A stretch of 64,000 bases of DNA from positions 620,001 through 684,000 of the forward strand of contig JADJQY010000004.1 of assembly GCA_016712505.1 (NCBI GenBank). The letters run 5' to 3'. Each line of letters opens with the position of its first letter. The first letter of the stretch is position 1. This DNA comes from Candidatus Eiseniibacteriota bacterium (lineage in GTDB: Bacteria > Eisenbacteria > RBG-16-71-46 > CAIMUX01). The notes beneath the pieces were generated by a model. That model had not been told where the DNA came from, ran no database searches, and saw nothing but the letters and a program-made list of their open reading frames with translations. This document shows, piece by piece, positions 1-9,538 of this stretch. Made by a program: the position numbers and the translations under genes.

Positions 1-1759
1 CACCGCGCACGCGGTGGAGCAGGTCGAGACGGAACTCGCCGGAGGCGACCGCGGCGTCAAGGTTGCGATGGGTGGCGGCGACCAGGCGGACCTGAGCGGT
101 GCGGTTGCGCAGATCTCCCACCCGGCGCACTTCGCCGCTCTCGAGCACCCGGAGGAGCTTCATCTGGGCTTCGGCTCCCATCTCCCCGATCTCGTCGAGG
201 AAGAGGGTGCCGCCATCGGCCACTTCAACCAGGCCCGGCTTGTCGGTGGTCGCTCCGGTGAACGCACCGCGGGTGTGGCCGAACAGCTCGCTCTCGAGCA
301 ACTCGCGCGGGATCGCGCCGCAGTGGATCGCCACCATCTCGCCCCGCAGTCCGCTCCAGCGGTGAAGGGCGCGCGCGATCACCTCCTTTCCGGTGCCCGA
401 CTCGCCGAGAATCAGCACGGGCAGGTTGGTGCCGGCGAGAAGCCGGAGGGGAGCGAGGGCGCCGAGCAGGCGCGGATCGACGGTGACGAACCCGACCTCC
501 CGGAGTTCCTGCCGGACGAGCGAGAGGCGGGAGGCGCGGGTGCCCGGGGCGCGAAAGATCGAGGTCGATCCGGAGCCCGACTCCCCCACCCGCCCCCCGG
601 GAGTGGCCCCGGGCCAGGTGAGCCGGGTCCAGCGTTCCTCGCAGCGGTCGGCGCGAGCGTCGAGGCGGAGGCGGCGCAGCAGACCGGCCGCGAGACCGAG
701 ATCGGCCCGGGCCTGGGCGAGGAGCTGGTGCGCGCCCGGTCCGTCGGCATCGTCGTGGCCGCGATCGGAGAGCAGCCAGAGCGAGACCTCGGCCAGCGCC
801 TCGAGCGCCGTCGCACGGGGCAGGATCTCCTGCTGACGCGTCGCGACGTTGGCCAGCGCGCGGTGGACGCGTGCGCGGAGTGCCGGTTCGGAATCGGGCG
901 CCAGGCGCTGCACCCGGTTTGCGATCCAGGTGGAGAGCCAGGGTGGGCAGTCGAGCCGCGGATCGGCCTCCAGTCGCTCGACCCAGAAGACCAGCGCCTC
1001 GACCTCGTGCTTGCGCACCGGGGCGGGAGAGAGGCCGTCGCCCTCCGGTTCCTGCGGCCACCAGAGCGAACGCGGGCCGAGGAGCAGTTCGGGCAGCCGT
1101 TCGAATCCGGTCGAGGCCGGGTCGTGGGGCGCAGGCAGGGCCGGAGCTCCCGGGGCGAGTGCAAACGCCACCTGCTGACGGAGCGCACACTCGGCCGGCA
1201 CTGCACTCCCGGGAGCCCCCTCCCCCCGCAGGGCGCACTCGAGTCGGATCAACCAGGCGGGCCGAGCGCGCTCCCCGTGCCGCAGCGATTCGTAGTACCA
1301 GAGGATCCGCCGCGCCGCTTCCTCAAGCCCCGGCATCGGCTGCCGGCGGGAATTGCGGAGGACGAGCGCGAGGGTGCGGCGGAAGCGACTCCCCCACCCG
1401 AGCTGGAAGTAGCAGACCGCGCGGGCGAGGAAGACCCAGCCAGCGGCCGCACTTCCCGACGCCCCGCGCCGGGCCAGGCGTCCGAAGATCTGATCAATCT
1501 GCTCGAGCGCTTCGTGCCAGCGGCCGGCGGCCAGTTCCCAGCGGAGGAGGCGGTAGCGGTCGCACAGCTCCTCGCGGGCCGAGCCGCGCCGCTGACCGGC
1601 GAGAACCAGGGCGCGTTGCAGGTCCAGCGCATCCCCCCAACGCCCGCGGACGGCGAGGCGGTAGGCGCGATCCCGGAAGCGCTTTCGGACCGATCGCGAC
1701 CGCGGAAGCGGCTCAGCGCCGGTGAACCGCGATTCTGCGATCGGCAGGATGATGGACAT
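1..1759 (-). CDS. Sigma-54 dependent activator with TPR-like N-terminus (partial)
   Basis: Enhancer-binding protein that would use ATP to open sigma-54 RNA polymerase promoters. The C-terminus, including any DNA-binding HTH, lies beyond the left edge; 586 codons are visible. The start is the ATG at 1759, preceded by GGAGGT. Residues ~1-430 are Arg/Leu/Ala-rich and helical, resembling degenerate TPRs; I see no receiver, PAS or GAF domain. The AAA+ domain follows: Walker A GESGTGKE (452-459), the sigma-54 contact loop GAFTGA (498-503) and Walker B GGTLFLDE (516-523). GAFTGA is diagnostic of the family. The gene is divergent from the TPR-CHAT gene across a ~110 bp gap, so it may regulate that gene (inference). 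The missing receiver suggests control by protein-protein contact rather than phosphorylation. Confidence 0.9.
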   Translation of the reverse strand, partial: MSIILPIAESRFTGAEPLPRSRSVRKRFRDRAYRLAVRGRWGDALDLQRALVLAGQRRGSAREELCDRYRLLRWELAAGRWHEALEQIDQIFGRLARRGASGSAAAGWVFLARAVCYFQLGWGSRFRRTLALVLRNSRRQPMPGLEEAARRILWYYESLRHGERARPAWLIRLECALRGEGAPGSAVPAECALRQQVAFALAPGAPALPAPHDPASTGFERLPELLLGPRSLWWPQEPEGDGLSPAPVRKHEVEALVFWVERLEADPRLDCPPWLSTWIANRVQRLAPDSEPALRARVHRALANVATRQQEILPRATALEALAEVSLWLLSDRGHDDADGPGAHQLLAQARADLGLAAGLLRRLRLDARADRCEERWTRLTWPGATPGGRVGESGSGSTSIFRAPGTRASRLSLVRQELREVGFVTVDPRLLGALAPLRLLAGTNLPVLILGESGTGKEVIARALHRWSGLRGEMVAIHCGAIPRELLESELFGHTRGAFTGATTDKPGLVEVADGGTLFLDEIGEMGAEAQMKLLRVLESGEVRRVGDLRNRTAQVRLVAATHRNLDAAVASGEFRLDLLHRVRG

Positions 1760-1871
1760 GGGGACCTCCAGATGAAAAGATCGCCCCGCGCGGGGGCTGA
1801 CCGTGCAGATTCCGAACGGGCCTTGGTTGACCAGGGTTCGAGACATCCGGCGAGAGGGGGATGCGCACCGA

Positions 1872-4800
1872 ATGCGGGAACGACGAATCGAGGCAGGTAT
1901 GCCATTTGGCGGACAGAGCGGCCGCCTGGGCCGGGCAGCGGCCACGATGATGACTGTCTGGGGAGCCGTGCTGCTTCTGGTCGGGAGCGGATCGTCGGCC
2001 GCGGGAGAAGAAGCGAGCTTCCCTCCGGACGCCTTCATCGACGCGGCCCGGGCCGCGAGCGAAGGCAACCCGCGCGCCGCCGCTGACGGTTATCTCGAGC
2101 TGCTGCGCGCGAACCCGGAAGAAGGGCGTTACGCGGAGCGGTACATCCGGACCAGCGTCAAGGCGCGCGATCTCGTCGGCGCCGAGAGGTCGTTGCGCGC
2201 CCTGGTGGCCAGCCGCCCCGAGGCGCTGGTTCCTCTCGGGGCGCTGGCCGACGTGCTCGACAAGCAGAAGAAGCCCGAGGAGGCGTACAGGCTCTTTCGC
2301 CAGGCGATGATTCGCGGGGTACGCCACCCTCAGGTCTACGAGTCGGCGCTCCGCTTGGCCCGGCAGCGGGAGCGGCTCGAGGATTTTCGTGTGCTGGTCG
2401 ACTCGCTCCGGACCGCGCGGCCGGAAGATCCCCAGATCTGGTACGCCCGCGGAATGCTGGCCTGGCATCTCAGTGATCTCGACGCCGCCGAGGAGATGTT
2501 TCACCAGGCGATCGCGCGGGATCCCTATCTGTTCGATGCCTACACCTCGGCCGCGGCGGTGGAGCATCAGAACCAGAACACCAGCGCCGGATACGAGACC
2601 TGGCGGGTGGCCCTGTCGAGGGCGGTGGAGATCGGCGATCGACTCCGGCAGCTCGATCTCCTGGAAACTCTGGGCGACGCGCACTGGAACGGCGCGGATG
2701 TCGGTGCGACCCCCTACTACCGGGAAGCGATCACCCTGGCCGAGCACCTGGGCGAGAACGAGCGCGCCGACCGGATGCGGGTGGAGCTGTTTGGCGTGGA
2801 GCAGATGGCCGGCCGGTTGGACGGCATGGCCTACTGGGCGTCCGAGGATGCACGCATCTCCCTGGCGCGCGGCGACACCCTCGCGGCGGGCCAGCGGCTG
2901 GCCTGGGCCGCCGGCACACTCGAGATCTGCGGCGAGGGGCAGATGGCGCTCGGGCTCTTCGACGAGTCGCTGCGCCTCACCGAGCGGACTCCACGCGCCG
3001 CCTATCGCGTCTCCGCCCTGGCCCGCCGGGCGCGGCTCGCGCTGGTGACCGGGGACATCGATGGGGCCATTCGCGGGGCGCAAGACGCCGAGGCGTACGC
3101 GGAGGGATTGCGCGCGATCCAACCGGTGGCCAAGGTCGAACACCAGCGGGCGCGGGTCATCGAGGCCCACGCGCGCCTCCTGCGCGGCGACGAGCCCGCC
3201 GCTCGCGAGCTGTACCATGGAGTCGTCGCGGAGGAGATCCCCAGCGCGAGCGCCGCCCCTTGGGTCGAGGCCGCCTGGGCGCTGGCGCGCCTGGAGCGCG
3301 AGGACGGACGCCTGGCCGAGGCGCGCCGGCTGCTCGATTCCGCACTCGCCGCGCGCGGGGCAGCGCGGGACTCGACGCTGACCGGGGTTCTCGCGCTCGA
3401 GGAGCTGGCGCTTTTCGCCGCCGAAGGACAGTCCGCGCGGGTGGTGGAGCAGGGAAACGCGCTCCTCCGGCGCACCGAGAGGATGCAGCCGCGGGGACTG
3501 CGCGCCGCAACGGCCGTCGAGGTGGCGCGCGTGTTGCTCCCTTCCGAGCCGGACCTCGCCCTCCGCGCCTTGCTCGACGGATGGCTCTCGGCCGAGCTCG
3601 AGGTGCCGCGGGCACAGGTCCCTTCGATCCCGGAGGCGATGCTGCCCGACCCGGAGGCCCCGCTGGAGCAGCTTGCCGTGCTCTTCGCGCAGCTTGCGCT
3701 CAACCCCGCGTCCGCTCCGAGCTGGCGTTGGGTGCAGCCCGAGGACACCAGCCATGCGCCGCGCAGTGCCGAGGGGCTGCTCAGCGCGCGTTGGTCGTTC
3801 TTCTTCACCGAGCGCCGCGCGCACCGCGTGATGGAACAGACGCTCTCGGTGGGCGAGAAGGCGCTCCTCCCGCGGGACGGCGCGGCGCTCCGTCGGGTGC
3901 TGTGGGAGCGGGCGAGCAACGAGGCGGCCGCGGCATATCGCGCCCTCCGGACCGGATCGCTGCCGAAGGGCGCTCCCGAGGAGGAGTCTCCCCTGCTCGA
4001 GCTGGAGGCCGAGGCGCGCCAGCTGCTCAACAACAACCCGGAGTACGCGCGGCTGCCCTGGCTGATCGCTCCTCCCGACGTCGCGGCGCTCCGCCGTGCG
4101 CTCCGCCCCTCGGGTGAGAGCCTGGTCAAGGCCGCGGTCTGCCAGGACGTGACGCTGCTCTACTTGATCCAGCCGGACCGTTTTCGGCTCATCGCCACGC
4201 CCGTGCCCCGCGACAGCATCGCGGCGCAGGTGCGCCGCTGGGTGCCGTACTACCGAAACGGGTGTGACACGCAGGACCTGAGCGACCTGCGGGACGACTT
4301 TGCCGTGGCCGGTCAGCTCTGGAACGGCTTGCTCGCGCCGATCGGCGAGTCGGCCGACCCGGCAAAGGCGCTGTGGGTCAGTGCCGACGGTCCGCTCTGG
4401 TACCTGCCGTTCGAGTCGCTCGCTCCGCGGGGAGGACGCGCGGAAGGGAAGGACGATTCCGCGATCTGGGACCGTGTGGTGGGGCTGCCCCTGGCCGTGG
4501 ACCGGCACCAGATCGGATACCTTCCCGATCCGGGGGTGCTCGCGCCGCTGGTGGTCGAGCCCGCGGCGAAGTCCGGAGACGAGATGCAAGCGCGGCTCAT
4601 CCTGCCGACCGACGATCCCGAAGCAAAGGCTCCGCCGCAGACGACCCATTGTCGCGCGCGCGACGGTCACGAACTGGTGCAGCGGGAATGGCGGCGCGCC
4701 CCATGCGAACCGGACGAGGCGACCGTGCACCGTGTCCTGGCCGATACCGACGGGATCGCGCTCACCCTCCACCTCAGTGAATCGGAGATCTCCGAGACGG

Positions 4801-5288
4801 CAGCCAGCCGCTCGACCGTCTTCTTCTGCCCCACGTTCTATCGCACCAACGAGCCGTCGGCTTCGGGCTTCGCCATGGGGGGCACGATTACCCCCGACAG
4901 CGACAACTTCCTCCGGAGCTGGGAATGGGGTCGGCTTCCCCTGGGCGAGTTCTGCGCACTGCCCGAAGCCTCGGCCTGCGCCCTCGACCCTGCCCCCGTG
5001 GCCCTCGCCCCGGCTCGCTGGGGACTCGAGCTCGTCACCCCCGCCCTGGTGGCCGACTTCGCGGGATGCCGCGCGGTCTACCAGTCGCTCTGGAACGCGG
5101 ACGAGGCCGCCTGGATCCCGCTCGTCTCGCTGCTCGCGCACGATCTCGGACCCAGCTTCGAACTGTTCGACCGCGAGCGTCGTCGGCTTCGCGACCTGAG
5201 CCTGCCCGCCGGATCGGGCCACCGCCTCGCCCTCGCCCATCCCTTCTTCTCCTGCTCCGTTCGCTGGTGGCGTCTCGCCCCGTCGTGA
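1872..5288 (+). CDS. TPR-CHAT domain protein, exported, probably lacking the catalytic His
   Basis: About 1138 aa. An N-terminal hydrophobic segment (MMTVWGAVLLLVGSGSSA) looks like a signal peptide. Residues ~50-640 are TPR-like helical repeats. The last ~400 residues match a CHAT (caspase-like) fold: the 'LWVSADGPLWYLPFESLAP' signature near nt 4370-4430, an 'AVYQSLWNADEAAW' segment near the end and a terminal 'HPFF' block. The usual HxATHG His motif reads LHLSESE, so the catalytic His appears absent; a Cys in ASACALD may correspond to the catalytic Cys. This suggests a pseudo-peptidase or scaffold (inference). The start is uncertain: ATG 1872 has a GAGAGGGGG 11 nt upstream; ATG 1899 is an alternative. 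A 10-bp hairpin follows the stop. Confidence 0.8.
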   Translation: MRERRIEAGMPFGGQSGRLGRAAATMMTVWGAVLLLVGSGSSAAGEEASFPPDAFIDAARAASEGNPRAAADGYLELLRANPEEGRYAERYIRTSVKARDLVGAERSLRALVASRPEALVPLGALADVLDKQKKPEEAYRLFRQAMIRGVRHPQVYESALRLARQRERLEDFRVLVDSLRTARPEDPQIWYARGMLAWHLSDLDAAEEMFHQAIARDPYLFDAYTSAAAVEHQNQNTSAGYETWRVALSRAVEIGDRLRQLDLLETLGDAHWNGADVGATPYYREAITLAEHLGENERADRMRVELFGVEQMAGRLDGMAYWASEDARISLARGDTLAAGQRLAWAAGTLEICGEGQMALGLFDESLRLTERTPRAAYRVSALARRARLALVTGDIDGAIRGAQDAEAYAEGLRAIQPVAKVEHQRARVIEAHARLLRGDEPAARELYHGVVAEEIPSASAAPWVEAAWALARLEREDGRLAEARRLLDSALAARGAARDSTLTGVLALEELALFAAEGQSARVVEQGNALLRRTERMQPRGLRAATAVEVARVLLPSEPDLALRALLDGWLSAELEVPRAQVPSIPEAMLPDPEAPLEQLAVLFAQLALNPASAPSWRWVQPEDTSHAPRSAEGLLSARWSFFFTERRAHRVMEQTLSVGEKALLPRDGAALRRVLWERASNEAAAAYRALRTGSLPKGAPEEESPLLELEAEARQLLNNNPEYARLPWLIAPPDVAALRRALRPSGESLVKAAVCQDVTLLYLIQPDRFRLIATPVPRDSIAAQVRRWVPYYRNGCDTQDLSDLRDDFAVAGQLWNGLLAPIGESADPAKALWVSADGPLWYLPFESLAPRGGRAEGKDDSAIWDRVVGLPLAVDRHQIGYLPDPGVLAPLVVEPAAKSGDEMQARLILPTDDPEAKAPPQTTHCRARDGHELVQREWRRAPCEPDEATVHRVLADTDGIALTLHLSESEISETAASRSTVFFCPTFYRTNEPSASGFAMGGTITPDSDNFLRSWEWGRLPLGEFCALPEASACALDPAPVALAPARWGLELVTPALVADFAGCRAVYQSLWNADEAAWIPLVSLLAHDLGPSFELFDRERRRLRDLSLPAGSGHRLALAHPFFSCSVRWWRLAPS

Positions 5289-5328
5289 CCCGCGGGGAAA
5301 GCTTCGGTGGCAAACTTCCTGCCAATCT

Positions 5329-5372
5329 CCCCTGGCCTCGGGCTACCGGTTCCGGTGGTTCCAGGCCAGGGG
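5329..5372 (+). terminator. Hairpin downstream of the TPR-CHAT gene
   Basis: Perfect 10-bp inverted repeat CCCCTGGCCT (5329-5338) / AGGCCAGGGG (5363-5372), with an inner ACCGGTTCCGGT palindrome. It begins 40 nt after the stop codon. There is no T-tract, so it is at most a factor-assisted terminator or mRNA 3' end structure. Confidence 0.45.
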
Positions 5373-5616
5373 ATAAAGCGGGGGTGCCTAACGGGTTGAC
5401 GTCGGGGCCTCATCCGCCACACGAGCGGGCGCCCGGGCAGTCCCGGAGTCGTGGGTCCAGCCCTTCGTCCGCGGACCCGGCTCCTGAGACAGGATGGACG
5501 AACAGCGCCGCTAGCACGATTTGTCCGATGAAGTTATGGCTGTTGCCGTCGGTTCGTTTCGGCTATCCTGTGACCGCGTCTCAATCGCCGCGCAGAGTCA
5601 AAACCTGCGCATCGCA

Positions 5617-5718
5617 CACGCTGTCGCAGCGTGCGTCCGTCGTGTCCCCGAGAGGTCGTTACGCCGGTCTCCAGCGCCTCTCGAGGAACCCCCGAGCGAG
5701 CGTGCCTCGCCTCGGGGG
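5617..5718 (+). promoter_or_regulatory. Three stem-loops in the leader of the CHRD gene
   Basis: Stem 1: CACGCTG/CAGCGTG at 5617-5633 with a TCG loop. Stem 2: CGAGAGG (5649-5655) / CCTCTCG (5677-5683). Stem 3: CCCCCGAG (5689-5696) / CTCGGGGG (5711-5718). They end 43 nt before the ATG at 5762. They could form a structured 5' UTR or attenuator; no known riboswitch class is recognised. Confidence 0.35.
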
Positions 5719-5761
5719 CTCCCGAACAACCATTGCTCATGACTTCAGCGGAGGGCATCCA

Positions 5762-8308
5762 ATGCGATCACGGATCAGTGTCTTCGCCGCGCTGTTCGGT
5801 CTGGCGCTCGGCGCGCAGACAGCGGGCGCGCAGGCGCATTTCACGGCCAAGTTGACCGGCGAGGCCGAGGTACCCGCGGTGGCGACACCGGCCAAGGGAA
5901 CGGCCTGTCTCACGGTCACTCCAGCCGGCCTGCAGTACTTCATCACGACCGAAGGGCTTTCCGGCCCGATCACCGCGGCGCACTTCCACGGCGGGCAGGC
6001 CGGCGTGGGCGGCGGCGTGGTATTCAATATCGGAAGCGACTTCAACACGTCGATCTCCCCCAATTCCGCCCAGGGGATCTGGACCCCGGCAGCTGGATTC
6101 ACCACTGCCCGCCTGGCGGAACTGATGGCCGGCGGGCTCTACCTGAACGTCCACACCGCAGCGAACCCGGCGGGCGAGATCCGCGGGCAGATCTTCCAGA
6201 GCGCCGGGGTCCACTTCTCGGCCAGCATCACCGGACAGGAAGAAAATCCCCCGGTGGCTCCGGCTGGGACCGGCACCGGCTCCTTCATCCTGAGCGGAGA
6301 GGGGCTGGCCTACGACATCACGGTGACCAACCTGACCGGCGCGATCACCGCCGCCCACATCCACAAGGGGCGGATCGGTGAGAACGGCGGCGTGCTGCAG
6401 AACCTCAACTTCTCGGGTAACCGGCTGGTCGGGTTCATCGCCCGGACCGCGTTCACCAATGTCGATCTGGAAGCGCTGATCGGCGGCGGCACCTACGTCA
6501 ACGTGCACACCGCGGCGAATCCGGGAGGCGAATCGCGCGGCCAGATCAAGCTGAACGAGGGTTGGGGCTTCACCGCCGGACTGAACGGCGCGCAGGAGGT
6601 TCCTCCCACCGCGGCGGGCGAACTCGGCACCTCGGGTCTGACCCTGACCGCGACCGGTCTTCGCTACGACATCACGGTGAGCGGCCTCTCCGGCGGAATC
6701 ATCGCCGCCCACATCCACAATGCGGCCACCGGTTCGAACGGTCCGGTGGTGCACGACCTGCTCCCCGCGTTCGGCGGCGGCAACACCGCGGCAGGCGTCT
6801 GGCAGTTCTCCGAGGGACTGAGCGCCAACCTGGTGAATGAACTGCTGCAGGGCCGCTGCTACATCAACGTTCACACCGCGGCGAATCCGGCGGGAGAGAT
6901 CCGCGGGCAGATCACGCCGCAGGGGCCGGGCCAGGCCTACGTCGCGACCTTCTCGGCCGCAGCGGAGGAGCCTCCGGTCGCGGCCGCGGGAACCGGAACC
7001 GGCACGGCGGTTCTCTCCGGCGGAAATCTCGTCGTTCGAGTGACGGTCAACAACCTCACCGGCGGCATCACCGCGGCCCACATCCACACCCAGGACATCG
7101 GCTCGTCCGGCGGCGTGTCGTTCAACTTGGGCGGCCTGTTCGTCGGCAACACTGGTCAGGGCACCTGGGCGATCCCGGCGGCGAGCATCGCCGACCTCTA
7201 CAACGGGCGGCTCTACTTCAACGTGCACACCGCGGCCAATCCGGCCGGCGAGGTGCGTGGGCAGATCCTCCCGGCCTCGGGCACGGCGCTCGACGCCCAG
7301 CTCACCGCCTCGCAGGAAGTTCCCTCGAACGGCACCCCGGGCCTGGGAACGGCCACCTGCCGCCTGACCCCCGACGGCATGGCGTTCCACCTCACGGTGG
7401 ACAACCTGACCGGCGGGATCACCGCAGCCCACATCCACAACGGAACGCTCGGGGTGAGCGGAGGTGTGGCCCGCGACATCCTGCCCGACTTCGTCGGCCG
7501 GACCGCGCGTGGCGTCTGGCGCCCGACCGATCCCGCGGCGCTGACCGACGCCCTGATCACGACCCTCATGCGCCAGGGGCACTACTTCAACATCCACACC
7601 GCGGCGAACCCGGCGGGTGAGATCCGCGGGCAGATCAAGATGGCCGGCGGCGGCGGTTACGGCACGATGCTCCTGGGTGGCAACGAGGTCGGCCCGACCC
7701 CGGCAAAGGGAACGGGCGTTCTCTCCGCGACCCTGACCGACCTGGGGCTCGTCTTCCGCACCTCGGTCACCGATCTGACCGGCGCGCGGACCGCGGCGCA
7801 CTTCCACAACGCTCCGGCCGGCTCGAACGGCGGCGTGGTGCGCGACCTGGCCGGCGACTTCACCAACAACACGGCCGACGGAGTCTGGCGGAACACCGAC
7901 GCCTCGGCCTTCACCCTGACCCGCGCGGGCCAAGTGGTGCTGGGTGAGATCTACGAGAATGTCCACACCGCGGCATTCCCGAGCGGCGAGATCCGCGGCC
8001 AGATCGGCACCCGCACGCCCAGCGACGTGACTCCGGGTACCCGGGCTTCTGGCCTGGTCCTCCGGAACACGCCGAACCCGTTCGTCCGTTCGACCCAGGT
8101 TGCGTTCTACCTGCCGCAGGCGGGTCGCGTGAGCCTGCGCGTCTTCGATGCGAACGGGCGTCAGGTGCGCAGCCTGGTCGAAGGTCAGGCCGAGGCCGGC
8201 TGGCACGAGGCCACGTTCGAGTCGGGTGCGCTTCCGAACGGCATGTACCTCTACCGCCTGGAGAGCAACGGTGGGGTCGAGACGCGAAAGATGATGCATC
8301 TGAAGTAG
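5762..8308 (+). CDS. Secreted protein with six CHRD domains and C-terminal sorting domain
   Basis: 848 aa. The ATG at 5762 follows GCGGAGGG and encodes a signal peptide (MRSRISVFAALFGLALGAQTAGAQA). Six ~120-residue CHRD (chordin/spondin-type) repeats follow. Each opens with a variant of 'aklTGxxEVPPv', carries 'ITAAHIH' in the middle and closes with 'NVHTAANPAGEIRGQI'. The last ~90 residues form a FlgD/Por-type sorting domain ('NTPNPFVRSTQVAFYLP', 'FDANGRQVRSL', 'GMYLYRLESNG') ending in K. It is likely secreted or anchored on the cell surface. CHRD function in bacteria is not established. A strong intrinsic terminator follows at 8357-8391. Confidence 0.92.
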   Translation: MRSRISVFAALFGLALGAQTAGAQAHFTAKLTGEAEVPAVATPAKGTACLTVTPAGLQYFITTEGLSGPITAAHFHGGQAGVGGGVVFNIGSDFNTSISPNSAQGIWTPAAGFTTARLAELMAGGLYLNVHTAANPAGEIRGQIFQSAGVHFSASITGQEENPPVAPAGTGTGSFILSGEGLAYDITVTNLTGAITAAHIHKGRIGENGGVLQNLNFSGNRLVGFIARTAFTNVDLEALIGGGTYVNVHTAANPGGESRGQIKLNEGWGFTAGLNGAQEVPPTAAGELGTSGLTLTATGLRYDITVSGLSGGIIAAHIHNAATGSNGPVVHDLLPAFGGGNTAAGVWQFSEGLSANLVNELLQGRCYINVHTAANPAGEIRGQITPQGPGQAYVATFSAAAEEPPVAAAGTGTGTAVLSGGNLVVRVTVNNLTGGITAAHIHTQDIGSSGGVSFNLGGLFVGNTGQGTWAIPAASIADLYNGRLYFNVHTAANPAGEVRGQILPASGTALDAQLTASQEVPSNGTPGLGTATCRLTPDGMAFHLTVDNLTGGITAAHIHNGTLGVSGGVARDILPDFVGRTARGVWRPTDPAALTDALITTLMRQGHYFNIHTAANPAGEIRGQIKMAGGGGYGTMLLGGNEVGPTPAKGTGVLSATLTDLGLVFRTSVTDLTGARTAAHFHNAPAGSNGGVVRDLAGDFTNNTADGVWRNTDASAFTLTRAGQVVLGEIYENVHTAAFPSGEIRGQIGTRTPSDVTPGTRASGLVLRNTPNPFVRSTQVAFYLPQAGRVSLRVFDANGRQVRSLVEGQAEAGWHEATFESGALPNGMYLYRLESNGGVETRKMMHLK

Positions 8309-8652
8309 TGGGTGCGGCCCGCGTCGCCCCCGGGCGAGCGTGAGGCCTGTGCTTGGAAAACGGCGGAGCGATCAGGCTCCGCCGTTTTTTTCGTGCCGCG
8401 AACTGGCCCGCAACTGGCGTCGGCCGGCGCCGGCGGCGCAGCTTGCATCGCGCCCCTTGCGAATTCGCCCCGGTCGGAGGAACTCATCCTGCACGAGCGC
8501 GAAGCCGCGCATCCTCTGCCGCCGCGCTAACCCACGCCGGGGCACAGGGGCCGGGGGACTCGCATCGCGCACGGTGCGAAGCGCCAAGGCGCGGCATGCG
8601 GTTTGCGCGTTCCTCTCCGCCAAGCGTCTTTGGGGGAAGGAAGAAGGTCCCA
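8309..8652. other. Intergenic region containing a terminator
   Basis: The 344 bp between the CHRD gene and the lipoprotein gene hold the intrinsic terminator at 8357-8391. I see no supported gene in the rest. Confidence 0.6.
8357..8391 (+). terminator. Rho-independent terminator of the CHRD gene
   Basis: 13-bp perfect stem AAAACGGCGGAGC (8357-8369) / GCTCCGCCGTTTT (8376-8388), loop GATCAG, and a run of seven T (8385-8391). It lies 49 nt after the CHRD stop. The A-run on the other side makes it potentially bidirectional. Confidence 0.92.
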
Positions 8653-9330
8653 ATGCAATCGATGCGTCACGCGTCGCCCTGGATCGGTCTCCTGGTGTTT
8701 TCGCTGAGTGGGTGTGGAGATCGCGATCCCGTCTCCTATGGGACGACGGGCGACGTTCCTGAACCGGAGGCGGCCTGGTCGGATCCCCACGACCACGACG
8801 GCCCGTTGCTCAGTCTGCTCGGAGCGAAGCTGAAGCTCTCGACCGATGACCCGAACCAGACCTACGTCGAGGATGATGTCGATCCGTGGATGGCGCGCAG
8901 TGTCTTCACCGAGGCCAGCTCGTTCACCCTGGTGATCACCAACGAGAGCCGACAGATTGCCCGCAATCTCGAGTTGCTCGTCGCCGTCCCGGGAAACCTG
9001 CCCGAGTTCGGGTGGAGCGTCACGGTCGGTGATCCGGGCGTGCTCCTCTCGAGTCTGGAAGACTTCCCTTGCCTCCGCCTGCGGGAGAGTTCGTATCCCC
9101 CGCTCCCGCACGGCGTCTACGGCCCCCGGGGGACGGCGCGCTTTGCCCGGGTGATGGGGCCGTCGGCCCTCAAGCCGGGTCAAAGCTGGAGCGTGCCGGT
9201 GCAGATCTTCCGGGGAGCGGTATCCGACTTCAAGGTGCACTTCGACACGGCAGGTGGGCGCTTCTTCTGCGCCCCGATGAATGACGTGACCGCGGTGCCG
9301 CCGATGGAGGAGAACATCGCCGGACGTTGA
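8653..9330 (+). CDS. Lipoprotein of unknown function
   Basis: 225 aa. The ATG at 8653 follows GGAAGAAGG. The N-terminus is a lipoprotein signal with lipobox LSGC (Cys21), so it is probably a membrane-anchored lipoprotein. The mature part has a His/Asp-rich stretch (DPHDHDG) and then a beta-rich segment around 'FTLVITNESRQIARNLELLV', reminiscent of domains with an unstructured protein-protein interface. Two Cys late in the chain (FPCLRL, FFCAPM) could pair. I do not recognise a family. It is monocistronic, with a terminator on its 5' side. Confidence 0.8.
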   Translation: MQSMRHASPWIGLLVFSLSGCGDRDPVSYGTTGDVPEPEAAWSDPHDHDGPLLSLLGAKLKLSTDDPNQTYVEDDVDPWMARSVFTEASSFTLVITNESRQIARNLELLVAVPGNLPEFGWSVTVGDPGVLLSSLEDFPCLRLRESSYPPLPHGVYGPRGTARFARVMGPSALKPGQSWSVPVQIFRGAVSDFKVHFDTAGGRFFCAPMNDVTAVPPMEENIAGR

Positions 9331-9538
9331 GCGACCCTGGAGTGCGCGATCGCGGTACCTCAGGGTTTGCGTGCTACCGCGCGGCGCGTTCGCCGCGCCG
9401 CGGGACCGAGGGCGCGCCCCGATGTGGGGCGTGTGGGGCTTGACGGAGTGGCGCGGCCGCGGGCCGTGCTGCTCCTCGAGCCGGTTTCGAGCAGGCGACC
9501 GAGCAAGGAACGGATCCGCGCGGACGCGGACGAGCGAG

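Larger units (their letters stand above)
5289..5761. other. Intergenic region with several hairpins
   Basis: No convincing gene lies in this 473 bp between the TPR-CHAT and CHRD genes. It holds a terminator-like hairpin at 5329-5372 and three consecutive stem-loops at 5617-5718 in the presumed leader of the CHRD gene. Confidence 0.6.

Noticed and set aside
1713..5240. Long minus-strand open frame of 1,175 codons antisense to the TPR-CHAT gene
   Set aside because: Shadow of the real gene: high Arg/Gly composition, no domain, no RBS, and the + strand encodes recognisable TPR and CHAT motifs.
5768..8299. Minus-strand frame of 843 codons opposite the CHRD gene
   Set aside because: Mirrors the repeat structure of the CHRD gene; no independent motifs. 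GC-rich DNA keeps both strands open.
9379..9398. Hairpin GCGCGGCG/CGCCGCGC with a tetraloop after the lipoprotein gene
   Set aside because: No T-tract, and in DNA this GC-rich such stems are expected by chance; not listed as a terminator.
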